From positions 1 to 55,622 of the forward strand of contig JAUCBJ010006374.1 of assembly GCA_032718475.1 (NCBI GenBank): a stretch of DNA of 55,622 bases. Reading direction: 5' to 3'. Source of the stretch: Nemertoderma westbladi (lineage: Eukaryota; Xenacoelomorpha; Nemertodermatida; Nemertodermatidae). The position numbers were made by a program, and so were the translations under genes. Within the stretch, counting starts at the first letter, position 1; each line of letters begins with the position of its first letter. Below the pieces are notes generated by a model. It saw nothing but the letters and a program-made list of their open reading frames with translations, was not told the origin of the DNA and ran no database searches. Below are positions 42,801 through 51,215 of the stretch, in pieces.

Positions 42801-45800
42801 CTACTAGCTCGCTGCAGTTTGACTGAGATGGGGGGATGCAGCTACTAGCTCGCTGCAGTTTGACTGAGATGGGGGGATGCAGCTACTAGCTCGCTGCAGT
42901 TTGACTGGGATTGGGGGATGCAGCTACTAGCTCGCTGCAGTTTGACTGGGATTGGGGGATGCAGCTACTAGCTCGCTGCAGTTTGACTGGGAATGGGGAT
43001 GCACCTACTAGCTCGCTGCAGTTTGACTGAGATGGGGGGATGCAGCTACTAGATCGCTGCAGTTTGACTGGGATGGGGGGATGCAGCTACTAGCTTGCTG
43101 CAGTTTGACTGGGAAGGGGGGATGCACCTACTATCTCGCTGCAGTTTGACTGAGATGGGGGATGCAGCTACTAGCTCGCTGCAGTTTGACTGGGATTGGG
43201 GGATGCAGCTACTAGCTCGCTGCAGTTTGACTGCGATTGGGGGATGCACCTACTAGCTCGCTGCAGTTTGACTGAGATGGGGGGATGCAGCTACTAGCTC
43301 GCTGCAGTTTGACTGGGAAGGGGGGATGCACCTACTAGCTCGCTGCAGTTTGACTGATATGGGGGGATGCAGCTACTACCTCGCTGCAGTTTGACTGGGA
43401 TGGGGGGATGCAGCTACTAGCTCGCTGTAGTTTGACTGGGATTGGGGAATGCAGCTACTAGCTCGCTGCAGTTTGACTGAGATGGGGGATGCAGCTACTA
43501 GCTCGCTGCAGTTTGACTGGGAAGGGGGTATGCAGCTACTAGCTCGCTGCAGTTTGACTGAGATGGGGGATGCAGCTACTAGCTCGCTGCAGTTTGACTG
43601 GGATTGGGGGATGCAGCTACTAGCTCGCTGCAGTTTGACTGGGAATGGGGATGCACCTACTAGCTCGCTGCAGTTTGACTGGGATTGGGGGATGCAATTA
43701 CTAAATCACTGCAGTTTGACTGGGATGGGGGGATGCAGCTACTAGCTCGCTACAGTTTGACTGGTATGGCGGGATGCAGCTACTAGCTCGCTGCAGTTTG
43801 ACTGGGTTGGGGGGATGCAGCTACTAGCTCGCTGCAGTTTGACTGGGATGGGGGGATGCAGCTACTAGCTCGCTGCAGTTTGACTGGGATGGGGGATGCA
43901 GCTACTCGCTCGCTGCAGTTTGACTGGGATGGGGGGATGCAGCTACTAGCTCGCTGCAGTTTGACTGGGATGGGGGGATGCAGCTACTAGCTCGTTGCAG
44001 TTTGACTGGGATGGGGGGATGCAACTACTAGCTCGCTGCAGTTTGACTGGGATGGGGGGATGTAGCTACTAGCTCACTGCAGTTTGACTGGGATGGGGGG
44101 ATGCAACTACAGGATAGACAGGGATAGAGTTTTAACAGTTAAAGATATTCCATTGGGCTACAAATTAAAGTCACACCAAAATTGATGAAAAAAATTAATG
44201 AAAATTGATGAAAAAAAATTATTCAACACCAAATAAAATAAAGTCGCACAAATAAAAGTATTCAAGCAACAAACTAAATTTTCAACACCAAAACCAATTA
44301 TTGGACACCATAAAAACAATTATTCAACACCAAAATATATAAATGCTTCCAAAAACCAATGATTCACACCAAAATAAATGGCAAAACCCCAAAATAGATA
44401 CATTTTCCCCCATAATAATTAAATACTTAATCCCCCAAAATAAATACATAATTCCCAAAAATAAATACATAATCCCTCAAAATGAAGACTTATTCCCCAA
44501 AAATAAATACATATTCCCCCCAAAATACATAGATATTCCCCCAAAATATATGCTTATTCTCCCAAAATAATCAAATATTCTACCAAAAATAAACAGACTC
44601 TCAGTTGCAGACTATTGGTAGGAGGATCGTAGCTATTGACTAATGTCTGTATAGTGTCATCCAGTTTATCCTGAACAGCAAACCGATAATATATAACATG
44701 AATCAGTAATCACTAGCAGACACGTTAGTGGGCCGTCGCGCAGCACGCGAACTTGAGCAAGTTCGAAACAAGTTCGATTTGAACTGGTGTCAAAAGTTCG
44801 AGAAGTATTTGCCCGTAACTTTCTAAAATATTGGAACTTTTACTCTAGTATGCCCATGCAAAATTTGGTTGAAAATGGTTAAAATCTTCAAAATATATTT
44901 ACGAATAAATTTTTGATTACAGACAGAAAAACAGACGGACAGACAGACAGACAGACGGACATGAAATTTTGCCTTATTTACTAATAATAATTGTGCGCTA
45001 AGGCTCGCCCTGACTGTGTGGCTCGCCCCACAGTCTATATCACAAGCGGGTTCATGGAGTACAGATTTAATTGCTGAATGGCTCCGCGGAAAATTTGAAC
45101 TGCACTTGTTTCTGTTTTGGCTACTTATCATAGTAGTATATCCAAAATAGTTTATTCCACAAAATTTTGGGCTAATTATTTTTCGTTTTGTTATAAATTA
45201 GATAAAGGCCTTTTACAAAAATTTGGGAACCAATTGGATTTAGGTTTCATATTTAAACAGCCATATTTTTAATGTTATTGACTGAAAATTTTCAAGAATA
45301 CAATCACGTCGACCTACAATGTCGATTTAGTGTAATGGTAGAAAAAAGTAAGTACTTAAAGGACCGTATGGCCTTTAACCCTTTAACTACAGCAAACGGG
45401 CGGTGCCCATTGATGATATGCGCGACGGACGAGCACCGCATGTCACTGTTCTATGCTTTGCAATAGTGATTTGTTATGTCGCCGGATTTCAATGTCAACA
45501 ATTTTCTGTAAACTGTGTTCCTAAATTAAGGTTTGGTTTTGGTTGAAAAAAGAATCCCGCCACTCTAACCAATTCCTTTCCCTAAATAAGAAATTTAAAT
45601 CAATTATTTAAAGTAAAAATTCGTAACATTATTTTGTTCAAAAATCTATCGAAGTAAACACGGTAAAGGTTATACTCACTCCAACAATCAATAGTCGGTC
45701 CGCCAAATAGTCATAATAGCCGTCCAACACCTGGAAACCTTCATCCATCAACGGAAACTCATCAATGATTTTCTTCGGATATGACGGCAAGGTTGCACCA

Positions 45801-46275
45801 GTTTCTATATTCACTTTCCATGCGTAAAGTCCTGCGGGTGTATTATATTTATATAGAATATTGTAATGGATAATTATAAGACTTAAAATACATAAAATAT
45901 AAGTAGAGAGAAACAATCAAGAACAAGCGCAACTGGAACTCCCAAGGTTGAATATTCTGAATCTAACCCTCATATCGCTTGTTGGGCACACAATTTACGA
46001 ATTGTAACATTATCTGACCCCGAATCGAAACCAAGCAGAGGGGACAGAACGTTGAATGTCTTACCTAACCACCAGACTAGCTGAAGTCGAAAATCGTAAA
46101 ATTATATTGGTAAATTAAAAATACAAAGAATACACACCTTTAAGTAAATACGCGTAATCCCATTTACGGCCGACGCGTTCTGGTGACGTAAACGCGGCTT
46201 GTATCGGAGGGGATAATTCCACTGAGTACAATTCTCCATGGCAACTAGATAAGCTGCTAACGATTAGGTAAATAT
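1170..46275 (-). CDS. Giant secreted propeller plus 294-EGF protein gene (5' incomplete)
   Basis: This is a spliced minus-strand gene. Supported exons, in transcript order, are 46275-46138, 45831-45680, 42147-41988, 40250-40133 and 39819-1170. Intron phases match at every junction (1, 0, 1, 2), all introns are GT-AG, and the total of 39,218 nt reads 13,071 codons plus a TGA. About 240 residues of hemopexin-like propeller repeats are followed by 263 EGF-like modules of 44 residues and 31 calcium-binding-type EGF modules. With about six cysteines per module the product must be extracellular, though no signal peptide has been located; it should lie in an exon further upstream. There is no transmembrane segment. 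A structural or matrix-type filament is inferred from the repetition. Size is roughly 1.3 MDa by a simple per-residue estimate. The start codon is not identified. The hemopexin resemblance is moderate; the EGF assignment is secure. Confidence 0.85.
1173..4988 (-). repeat. 31 cbEGF-type modules with a four-domain 495-bp super-repeat
   Basis: The C-terminal 1,270 or so residues switch to modules beginning N/D-E-C (for example DDVNECLLGYDKC and NVDECSQNLDSC). They follow a fixed A-B-C-D order repeated seven times, then one further A module and two terminal modules. The spacing of first cysteines from 4988 to 1529 is one 489-bp unit plus six of exactly 495 bp. Modules A, C and D keep both the calcium motif and the Asp/Asn hydroxylation consensus (C-T-D-T-x-G-S-F-x-C in A). 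Module B has His in the aromatic position (NSHGTHIC), and D lacks the usual glycine pair (GYRMTGT). The penultimate module is short and has NFC in place of NEC, so its calcium site is probably lost. From family knowledge, cbEGF arrays form stiff calcium-dependent rods. Confidence 0.88.
4989..39671 (-). repeat. Tandem array of 263 type I EGF modules (132-bp unit)
   Basis: Each unit encodes 44 residues. The commonest form has the pieces VDCNSDPNIC, DENAACTEVGGSDIC and VCNQGYTGNGGTC, joined by the linker IKTEEV. Spacing resembles the EGF_3-type modules. The D-x-N/D-E-C calcium motif and the C-x-D/N-x4-F/Y-x-C hydroxylation motif of cbEGF domains are absent. Four sequence variants alternate: NSDPNICDEN (dominant at about 20-36 kb), TSNSNICDQNADC (clusters near 20-22 and 35-38 kb), TS(D/S)PNICDQN, and SDPSVCDPNAIC with IDGSGNCVC (mostly 5-20 kb). 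Only three units, with linkers near 6170, 19105 and 23715, deviate in length, each by 6 bp. Consensus modules carry about 7-8 acidic and 1-2 basic residues, so the array is strongly acidic. Confidence 0.9.
39820..40132 (-). other. Intron (313 bp) before the giant exon
   Basis: It is bounded by donor GTAATA and acceptor TACTTTGCAG on the minus strand, AT-rich, with no other feature. Phase 2 is preserved across it. Confidence 0.7.
40133..40250 (-). CDS. Exon encoding one propeller repeat of the giant EGF gene
   Basis: This is a 118-nt exon with a strong acceptor (TTTTTTCTTCTTCAG) and a GTAATA donor. It enters in phase 1 (completing Asp) and leaves in phase 2, which is exactly what the giant exon needs. 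The peptide reads DIHAYVYDLETSRLIYK followed by VAFPQITAITSAPWNAVI. That matches the pattern of the neighbouring exons: aromatic strand, variable turn, proline segment, then a hydrophobic I-x-A-I strand. Family similarity is to hemopexin-type blades (YW-x-Y-D, then FP-x-I-x-A), inferred from pattern only. Confidence 0.75.
40251..41987 (-). other. Intron (1,737 bp), non-coding apart from a SINE fragment
   Basis: The intron lies between the exons at 41988-42147 and 40133-40250. Short open frames on the plus strand (around 40028-40957 and 41168-41431) have no recognisable domains, overlap one another and carry repeat-like low-complexity text, so I do not call them genes. The SINE fragment near 41440-41650 is described separately. 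Confidence 0.6.
41432..41652 (+). mobile_element. 5'-truncated tRNA-derived SINE fragment
   Basis: A perfect pol III B-box-like GGTTCGAATCC lies at 41449-41459. It is followed by a roughly 160-bp body containing AAAGCGCTTTGAG, then AAAAGCGCTATATAAAT, and a 3' run of ATT repeats. A recognisable A box is missing, consistent with 5' truncation. The B box, unique body and simple-repeat tail are the layout of tRNA-derived SINEs. I cannot name the family. It sits in an intron, antisense to the EGF gene. Confidence 0.6.
41988..42147 (-). CDS. Exon encoding one propeller repeat of the giant EGF gene
   Basis: This is a 160-nt exon with acceptor TTTATTACAG and donor CAG/GTATAG. It starts in phase 0 and ends in phase 1, matching its neighbours. 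The peptide begins IVGKYVRMKFVDGKFVVD, contains GPIPDGVTSIAYFHNGG, and ends HVILAS plus the first base of the next codon. The order of a short aromatic strand, a turn, P-x-P-D-G-V-x-S-I-A-Y-F and a closing hydrophobic strand parallels a hemopexin blade (PGIPDGVDAAF-like). It contains no cysteine, in contrast to the downstream EGF part. I see no other function. Confidence 0.75.
42628..44109. repeat. 41-bp minisatellite, about 36 copies
   Basis: Units contain GCAGCTACTAGCTCGCTGCA followed by GTTTGACTGGGATGGGGGGA, with a period of 41 bp and occasional 40-bp units where the G-run is shorter. Variation is concentrated at GGGATG/GAGATG/GGGAAG and in the G-run length. Units near the right end (from about 43730) are more uniform. 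Because 41 is not a multiple of three, unit translations cycle through all frames; open stretches seen here (plus strand about 43449-43745, minus strand 43049-43249) are by-products. CTGCAG and AGCTACTAGCT make the unit partly self-complementary. Confidence 0.9.
44320..44595. repeat. Degenerate AT-rich low-complexity repeat
   Basis: Imperfect repetition of CCAAAATAAATACATATTCC-like words about 20-25 bp apart. The preceding 44150-44320 has looser AACACCAAAAT and AAATTGATGAAAA repetition. There is no coding evidence; an open frame at 44343-44570 simply translates the repeat. Confidence 0.6.
44720..45060. repeat. Dispersed repeat with GACAGACAGACAGAC core and GGCTCGCCC motifs
   Basis: The segment holds CGCGCAGCACGCGAACTTGAG near 44735, a short (GACA)n run near 44940, and GGCTCGCC words at 45003-45036. 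The last of these are echoed as GGGCGAGCCA near 42263 and 49311, and a CGCGCAGCACGAGG word recurs near 54460. Recurrence in four places suggests a multicopy element, but ends and target duplications are not visible. A minus-strand open frame at 44823-45131 translates this repeat and is not called. Confidence 0.45.
45680..45831 (-). CDS. Exon encoding one propeller repeat of the giant EGF gene (most hemopexin-like)
   Basis: This is a 152-nt exon with acceptor CACCCGCAG and donor GTGAGT. It completes a Gly codon begun in the previous exon and ends in phase 0. The peptide starts GLYAWKVNIETGATLPSYPK and continues KIIDEFPLMDEGFQVLDG, ending DRLLIVG. Together with the end of the previous exon (YAYLLKG), it closely follows the hemopexin repeat pattern of FFKG, YW-x-Y-D, GYPKxI and FPGLP. 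That pattern is the main reason for calling the N-terminal region hemopexin-like. It lies 306 bp after the previous exon. Confidence 0.75.
45832..46137 (-). other. Intron (306 bp)
   Basis: It is a phase 1 intron between the exons at 46138-46275 and 45680-45831, with donor GTGTGT and acceptor CACCCGCAG. I see nothing else in it. Confidence 0.65.
46138..46275 (-). CDS. First confidently placed exon (propeller repeat) of the giant EGF gene
   Basis: The acceptor is AATTTAATTTTAG and the donor AAAG/GTGTGT, which is a weaker donor. The exon has two leading bases, 45 codons and one trailing base. The trailing G joins the next exon's GA to make Gly. The peptide reads IYLIVSSLSSCHGELYSVEL, then PPIQAAFTSPERVGRK and WDYAYLLKG. 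An alternative acceptor at CTAG before base 46244 would shorten the exon to 107 nt. The required incoming phase (1) is not supplied by the exon-like segment at 48707-48777, so at least one upstream exon is unseen. The single Cys here may pair outside this repeat. Confidence 0.65.
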
Positions 46276-46467
46276 CTAAAATTAAATTTTTATCATTTCG
46301 CTGATTTATTAGGAGTCCATGGCCAACTGACATGTGACAAAACCTTGTTTCAAAATTCGGAAACACAGAATTGTTTCACAAATAAAAATATGCACCTAAT
46401 TCAATAAGTAATTAGGAGCCCGAAAAATCTCAGGGATACTTTCTGTAAAACTCTCAGGATATATAAC

Positions 46468-48358
46468 ACTGACTGACTGACTGACTGACTGACTGACTGA
46501 CTGACTGACTGACTGACTGACTGACTGACTGACTGACTGACTGACTGACTGACTGACTGACTGACTGGCTGACTGACTGACTGACTGACTGACTGACTGA
46601 CTGACTGACTGACTGACTGACTGACTGACTGACTGACTGACTGACTGACTGACTGACTGACTGACTGACTGACTGACTGACTGACTGACTGACTGACTGA
46701 CTGACTGACTGACTGACTGACTGACTGACTGACTGACTGACTGACTGACTGACTGACTGACTGACTGACTGACTGACTGACTGACTGACTGACTGACTGA
46801 CTGACTGACTGACTGACTGACTGACTGACTGACTGACTGACTGACTGACTGACTGACTGACTGACTGACTGACTGACTGACTGACTGACTGACTGACTGA
46901 CTGACTGACTGACTGACTGACTGACTGACTGACTGACTGACTGACTGACTGACTGACTGACTGACTGACTGACTGACTGACTGACTGACTGACTGACTGA
47001 CTGACTGACTGACTGACTGACTGACTGACTGACTGACTGACTGACTGACTGACTGACTGACTGACTGACTGACTGACTGACTGACTGACTGACTGACTGA
47101 CTGACTGACTGACTGACTGACTGACTGACTGACTGACTGACTGACTGACTGACTGACTGACTGACTGACTGACTGACTGACTGACTGACTGACTGACTGA
47201 CTGACTGACTGACTGACTGACTGACTGACTGACTGACTGACTGACTGACTGACTGACTGACTGACTGACTGACTGACTGACTGACTGACTGACTGACTGA
47301 CTGACTGACTGACTGACTGACTGACTGACTGACTGACTGACTGACTGACTGACTGACTGACTGACTGACTGACTGACTGACTGACTGACTGACTGACTGA
47401 CTGACTGACTGACTGACTGACTGACTGACTGACTGACTGACTGACTGACTGACTGACTGACTGACTGACTGACTGACTGACTGACTGACTGACTGACTGA
47501 CTGACTGACTGACTGACTGACTGACTGACTGACTGACTGACTGACTGACTGACTGACTGACTGACTGACTGACTGACTGACTGACTGACTGACTGACTGA
47601 CTGACTGACTGACTGACTGACTGACTGACTGACTGACTGACTGACTGACTGACTGACTGACTGACTGACTGACTGACTGACTGACTGACTGACTGACTGA
47701 CTGACTGACTGACTGACTGACTGACTGACTGACTGACTGACTGACTGACTGACTGACTGACTGACTGACTGACTGACTGACTGACTGACTGACTGACTGA
47801 CTGACTGACTGACTGACTGACTGACTGACTGACTGACTGACTGACTGACTGACTGACTGACTGACTGACTGACTGACTGACTGACTGACTGACTGACTGA
47901 CTGACTGACTGACTGACTGACTGACTGACTGACTGACTGACTGACTGACTGACTGACTGACTGACTGACTGACTGACTGACTGACTGACTGACTGACTGA
48001 CTGACTGACTGACTGACTGACTGACTGACTGACTGACTGACTGACTGACTGACTGACTGACTGACTGACTGACTGACTGACTGACTGACTGACTGACTGA
48101 CTGACTGACTGACTGACTGACTGACTGACTGACTGACTGACTGACTGACTGACTGACTGACTGACTGACTGACTGACTGACTGACTGACTGACTGACTGA
48201 CTGACTGACTGACTGACTGACTGACTGACTGACTGACTGACTGACTGACTGACTGACTGACTGACTGACTGACTGACTGACTGACTGACTGACTGACTGA
48301 CTGACTGACTGACTGACTGACTGACTGACTGACTGACTGACTGACTGACTGACTGACT
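46468..48358. repeat. (GACT)n tetranucleotide satellite, 1,891 bp, almost perfect
   Basis: About 473 uninterrupted copies of the tetramer with a single substitution seen (A to G at 46568). Read on the minus strand it is open in all frames as a Ser-Gln-Ser-Val repeat, but it has no Met, no splice context and no sign of translation. On the plus strand every frame is stopped by TGA. It lies upstream of the first secure exon of the giant gene, so it may sit within a 5' intron or promoter-side DNA. Confidence 0.97.
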
Positions 48359-48427
48359 AACTCGTGCGAACGACTTAGTAACTCGTCCGAACGACTTACT
48401 AACTTTACTTCGATTGGCTAAATAATT

Positions 48428-48874
48428 GGTAATAAAAGTACAACCTTTTTAGCGGGATTTTCAATTCAATCTACAGCATTGTTGTTGATGGCATTATTGG
48501 TTGAAAATATTATTATCAAAAATATTAATAATATACATATCAAATTCCGATAGCACCGCCACCAGCCCTCCATACTACCACAGTTGGGAAAAAGTTCTAG
48601 AATAGCTACCGCCACCGCCACTGTAAAAGGTTAAATACAATTAAATACATAATCATTTATAACTAAAAATACTGATTAACGTAAAAACCCAACTAAACAT
48701 ACTTACAGCCTGAATCTGAAGACGCCAATCGTATTCAGCGATATCATATTCAGGGGTATCAGAGTATACAGGTAGGCCTATATCCAATATAATATTTTCA
48801 ACCAATAATGCCATCAACAACAATGCTGTAGATTGAATTGAAAAACCCGCTAAAAAGGTTGTACTTTTATTACC
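48428..48874. repeat. Fold-back element: 86-bp inverted arms around a 275-bp loop
   Basis: Bases 48428-48513 and the reverse complement of 48789-48874 agree at 85 of 86 positions (the one difference is in GCGGGA/T TTTTC). Outward of the arms, weaker similarity continues for about 30 bp, and both sides then enter the AAGTCGT...ACGACTT hairpin repeats in inverted orientation. A partial third copy (TTCGATTGGCTAAA, then GGTAATAAAA) lies at 52627-52700. A palindromic repeat or MITE-like element is likely. The near identity suggests recent origin or gene conversion between arms. No target duplication identified. Confidence 0.8.
48707..48777 (-). CDS. Exon-like segment, possibly upstream exon of the giant EGF gene (doubtful)
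   Basis: A perfect donor (GCT/GTAAGT) ends a short open segment whose best frame reads LPVYSDTPEYDIAEYDWRLQ plus IQA, with a possible acceptor ATATAG before base 48777. The acidic, Trp-containing peptide looks protein-like. However, its end phase (0) does not fit the next identified exon (which needs 1), and it lies in the loop between the 86-bp inverted arms of a fold-back repeat. The frame stays open upstream through ALLLMALLVENIILDIG, a hydrophobic run, but that part lies in the repeat arm. It may be a true exon with a missing partner, or chance. Confidence 0.25.
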
Positions 48875-48899
48875 AGTATTATTTAGAGAATCAAAGTAC

Positions 48900-49206
48900 A
48901 GTTAGCAAGTCGTAGTAAAGTCGTTCGCACGACTTAGTATGTCATTCACACGACTTAAGTCATTCGCCCGACTTAGTAAGTCGTTCGCACGACTTAGTAT
49001 GTCATTCACACGACTTAAGTCATTCGCCCGACTTAGAAAGTCGTTCGCACGACTTAGTAAGTCGTTCGCACGACTTAGTATGTCGTTCGCACGAGTTAGT
49101 TAAGTCGTTCGCACGACTTAGTATGTCGTTCGCACGACTTAGTAAGTCGTTCGCACGACTTAGTAAGTCGTTCGCACGACTTAGTATGTCGTTCGCACGA
49201 CTTAGT
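48900..49206. repeat. 21-bp hairpin minisatellite, about 14 copies
   Basis: The repeated core AAGTCGTTCGCACGACTT is itself an inverted repeat (arms AAGTCGT and ACGACTT around TCGC), joined by AGT spacers. Variants include TATGTC and TCATTCACAC. Two reverse-orientation units (CGTGCGAACGACTT) lie at 48362-48400, on the other side of the fold-back arms and directly against the end of the (GACT)n satellite. Confidence 0.85.
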
Positions 49207-49464
49207 CGGTTATCGTATCTTATATCTTGTAAACGTGCTTGATAATGAAGTTATTGGCTTCATATTATATTTTTGCTAGTGGTAGCTAAGTTGCATTTTT
49301 TATTATGTGGGGCGAGCCACAAAGTCAGCTAGCCTCACGCCTTGCAGTTTAGACAATTGTTTAGTTTACTTACTGCTGACTGACATAGTTCCTTGTAATA
49401 GTTATCACTACTTTCACGGCTTTCTAGTTATCACAATAATTAAGTACCGGTAAGTAGTCTAGGG

Positions 49465-49695
49465 TGAATGAGGGAGACTTGAACCCAAAAAGTTATAATT
49501 GCTCTAAAGAAAAAATAAATTAATTTGTCAATGTTGTTTCAACTTTATTACATTTATGATTGCTATCATTACGTGAGAGTTTGAGATTTTCAATCCTTAA
49601 ACTTTTTACCAATAATTCGCCTTTTCGAAAAAGCGTCAAGTCTCCTCCAATGTGGGGAGACTTGACACCAAGGGTGGGAGACTTGAACCCCCCTC
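49465..49695. repeat. Short repeated motif GGGAGACTTGAACCC
   Basis: Direct copies lie at 49472-49486, near 49655 (with GACACC) and at 49676-49690. An inverted TCAAGTCTCC lies at 49636-49645, so the second and third copies can fold against it. The open frames on the minus strand here (49520-49793) translate the repeat. Probably a fragment of a dispersed element; the family was not recognised. Confidence 0.45.
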
Positions 49696-49880
49696 GTATT
49701 CTTGTAAATGCGTACAAATCTACAGTACATGAGAGGTGAAATAATTACATGTTCAACATGTATATTATATAGTAGAGCAGAAAAAATGCACAAAAATACG
49801 ATTATTATTAAATTGTAAAATTATCATCCCAAATAATTAATAATATATAATAAAATAATAATAACAATAATTAATATTAA

Positions 49881-51200
49881 ATTTGGACTAAAGGTCAACT
49901 AAAGCCTCTCCCCAAGAAAGGAGACCTCGGCATACCAACAAACTATTGTGGGATCTGTCTGCTTGTGGTAGCTGCCAAAATATACAATAAAATGATTCTA
50001 TATAGGATTAGGCCTCACATAGAGAAACTACTGCATAAGAGCCAAAACGGATTTCGACCAAGTAGATCAACAATAGCTCAGATACTTGCACTACGAAGAC
50101 TGATTGAAGGAATTAAGTCAAAGAATCTCCCCGCAGTCATGACTTTTGTGGACTTCAAGAAGGCATTCGACTCCATCCATAGAGGTAAAATGCTTGAAAT
50201 CCTAAGAGCTTATGGAATACCAGAAGTAATTGTTGCTGGCATTGGATTATTATATTGTGACACAGAAGCGCAGGTACTCTCACCAGATGGTAAAACAGAG
50301 TTTTTCTCAATCCTGGCTGGCGTACTGCAAGGTGACCCATTAGCACCATTACTATTTGTAATTGTGCTGGATTACGCAATGAGGACGGCCACAAAGGGTG
50401 AAGATCTGGGATTCACACTTCAAGAACGCAGAATTAGTAGATATCCGGCAACTACAGTCACAGACACCGACTTTGCGGATGACATCGCCCTGCTCTCTAA
50501 TACGCCAGCAGATGCACAGCTTCTACTAAATAAAGTGGAGAGGGCTGCTAAGGAGGTTGGATTGCATATAAATGCTACCAAGAGAGAATTCATGACCTTT
50601 AAGGTTGATGGAAACTTGACAACCACAAGACTAAGTTCTTTCAAGCCACAGTGGAAAGTGTATTTTTATACAGGGGTGAGACCTGGACACTGACTAAATC
50701 ACTTGAACAACGAATTGATGGTTGCTCTTGCTACACAAGACTACTAAGGGCAGCCCTAAACATCAGCTGGAGACAACACATGACAAACACCAAGCTTTAT
50801 TGTACAATACCACCTGTATCAAACACCCTCCGTGAATATATAATTATATGATGTTAGACAACCACGACTTTAGAGGGATTGTGATATTAATATGAAAACA
50901 ATAAAATAAAATAAATAAAATATAAAATATCTGAGGGAATAAGACCCCATTTCCTATTTTATTGTTTTCATATTAATACCCTCCGTGAACGCAGATTAAG
51001 ATTCAGTAGGCACTGCTGGCGAAGTAAAGACGAGGTCATACCAGATCTACTTCTCTGGCAACCAACTCATGGAAAGCGTAGTCGTGGAAGACCGGCCATA
51101 ACATATATAGATCAACTTGAAAGGGATACTGAACTTGGGAGAAACGAAATTGCGACAACTATGGAGAATCGGGAATCCTGAAGGATCTCATTTCCACTGT
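49881..51200 (+). pseudogene. Decayed non-LTR retrotransposon (LINE) reverse transcriptase
   Basis: The open frame from 49881 to about 50693 carries reverse transcriptase landmarks: LPKKGD near 49905, QNGFRPSRST near 50043, FVDFKKAFDSIHR near 50145, GVLQGDPLAPLLF near 50319 and the catalytic DFADDIALL near 50468. The domain enters without a start codon, so the 5' part (endonuclease region) is missing. After about 50630 the reading shifts frame and jumps from the end of the thumb-side region to ETWTLTKSLEQR, so there is an internal deletion plus a frameshift. The C-terminal part (RLLRAALNISWRQH) is then cut by a 153-bp insertion and resumes after 50989 (RRLRF, GHCWRSKDE-like and GRP words) to a stop near 51180. 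The element is inactive. Clade is not certain (RTE- or CR1-like are possible). Confidence 0.85.
50837..50989. mobile_element. 153-bp insertion in the LINE with 12-bp target duplication
   Basis: The word ACCCTCCGTGAA occurs at 50825-50836 and again at 50978-50989, exactly flanking about 141 bp foreign to the LINE reading frame. The insert contains a perfect 23-bp inverted repeat (50886-50908 and 50955-50977), and its right arm abuts the duplicated target. The left end (TATATAATTATATG) has no matching terminal repeat, so it is either a small non-autonomous element or a repair-derived snap-back insertion. Confidence 0.75.
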
Positions 51201-51215
51201 CCGAGTTCGCTCGAC

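Larger units (their letters stand above)
42148..45679 (-). other. Intron (3,532 bp) filled with repeats
   Basis: It separates the propeller exons at 45680-45831 and 41988-42147. It contains the 41-bp minisatellite, AT-rich CCAAAATAAATA-type repeats and a dispersed repeat with GACAGACAGACAGAC. I see no protein-coding exon in the remainder, including 45132-45660. Confidence 0.6.

Noticed and set aside
42628-44109. Possible CRISPR array
   Set aside because: The copies are head-to-tail without unique spacers, in animal DNA and in an intron. It is a minisatellite.
46468-48358. Minus-strand Ser-Gln-Ser-Val open frame of about 630 codons
   Set aside because: It is the automatic translation of a tetranucleotide satellite, without Met or splice context.
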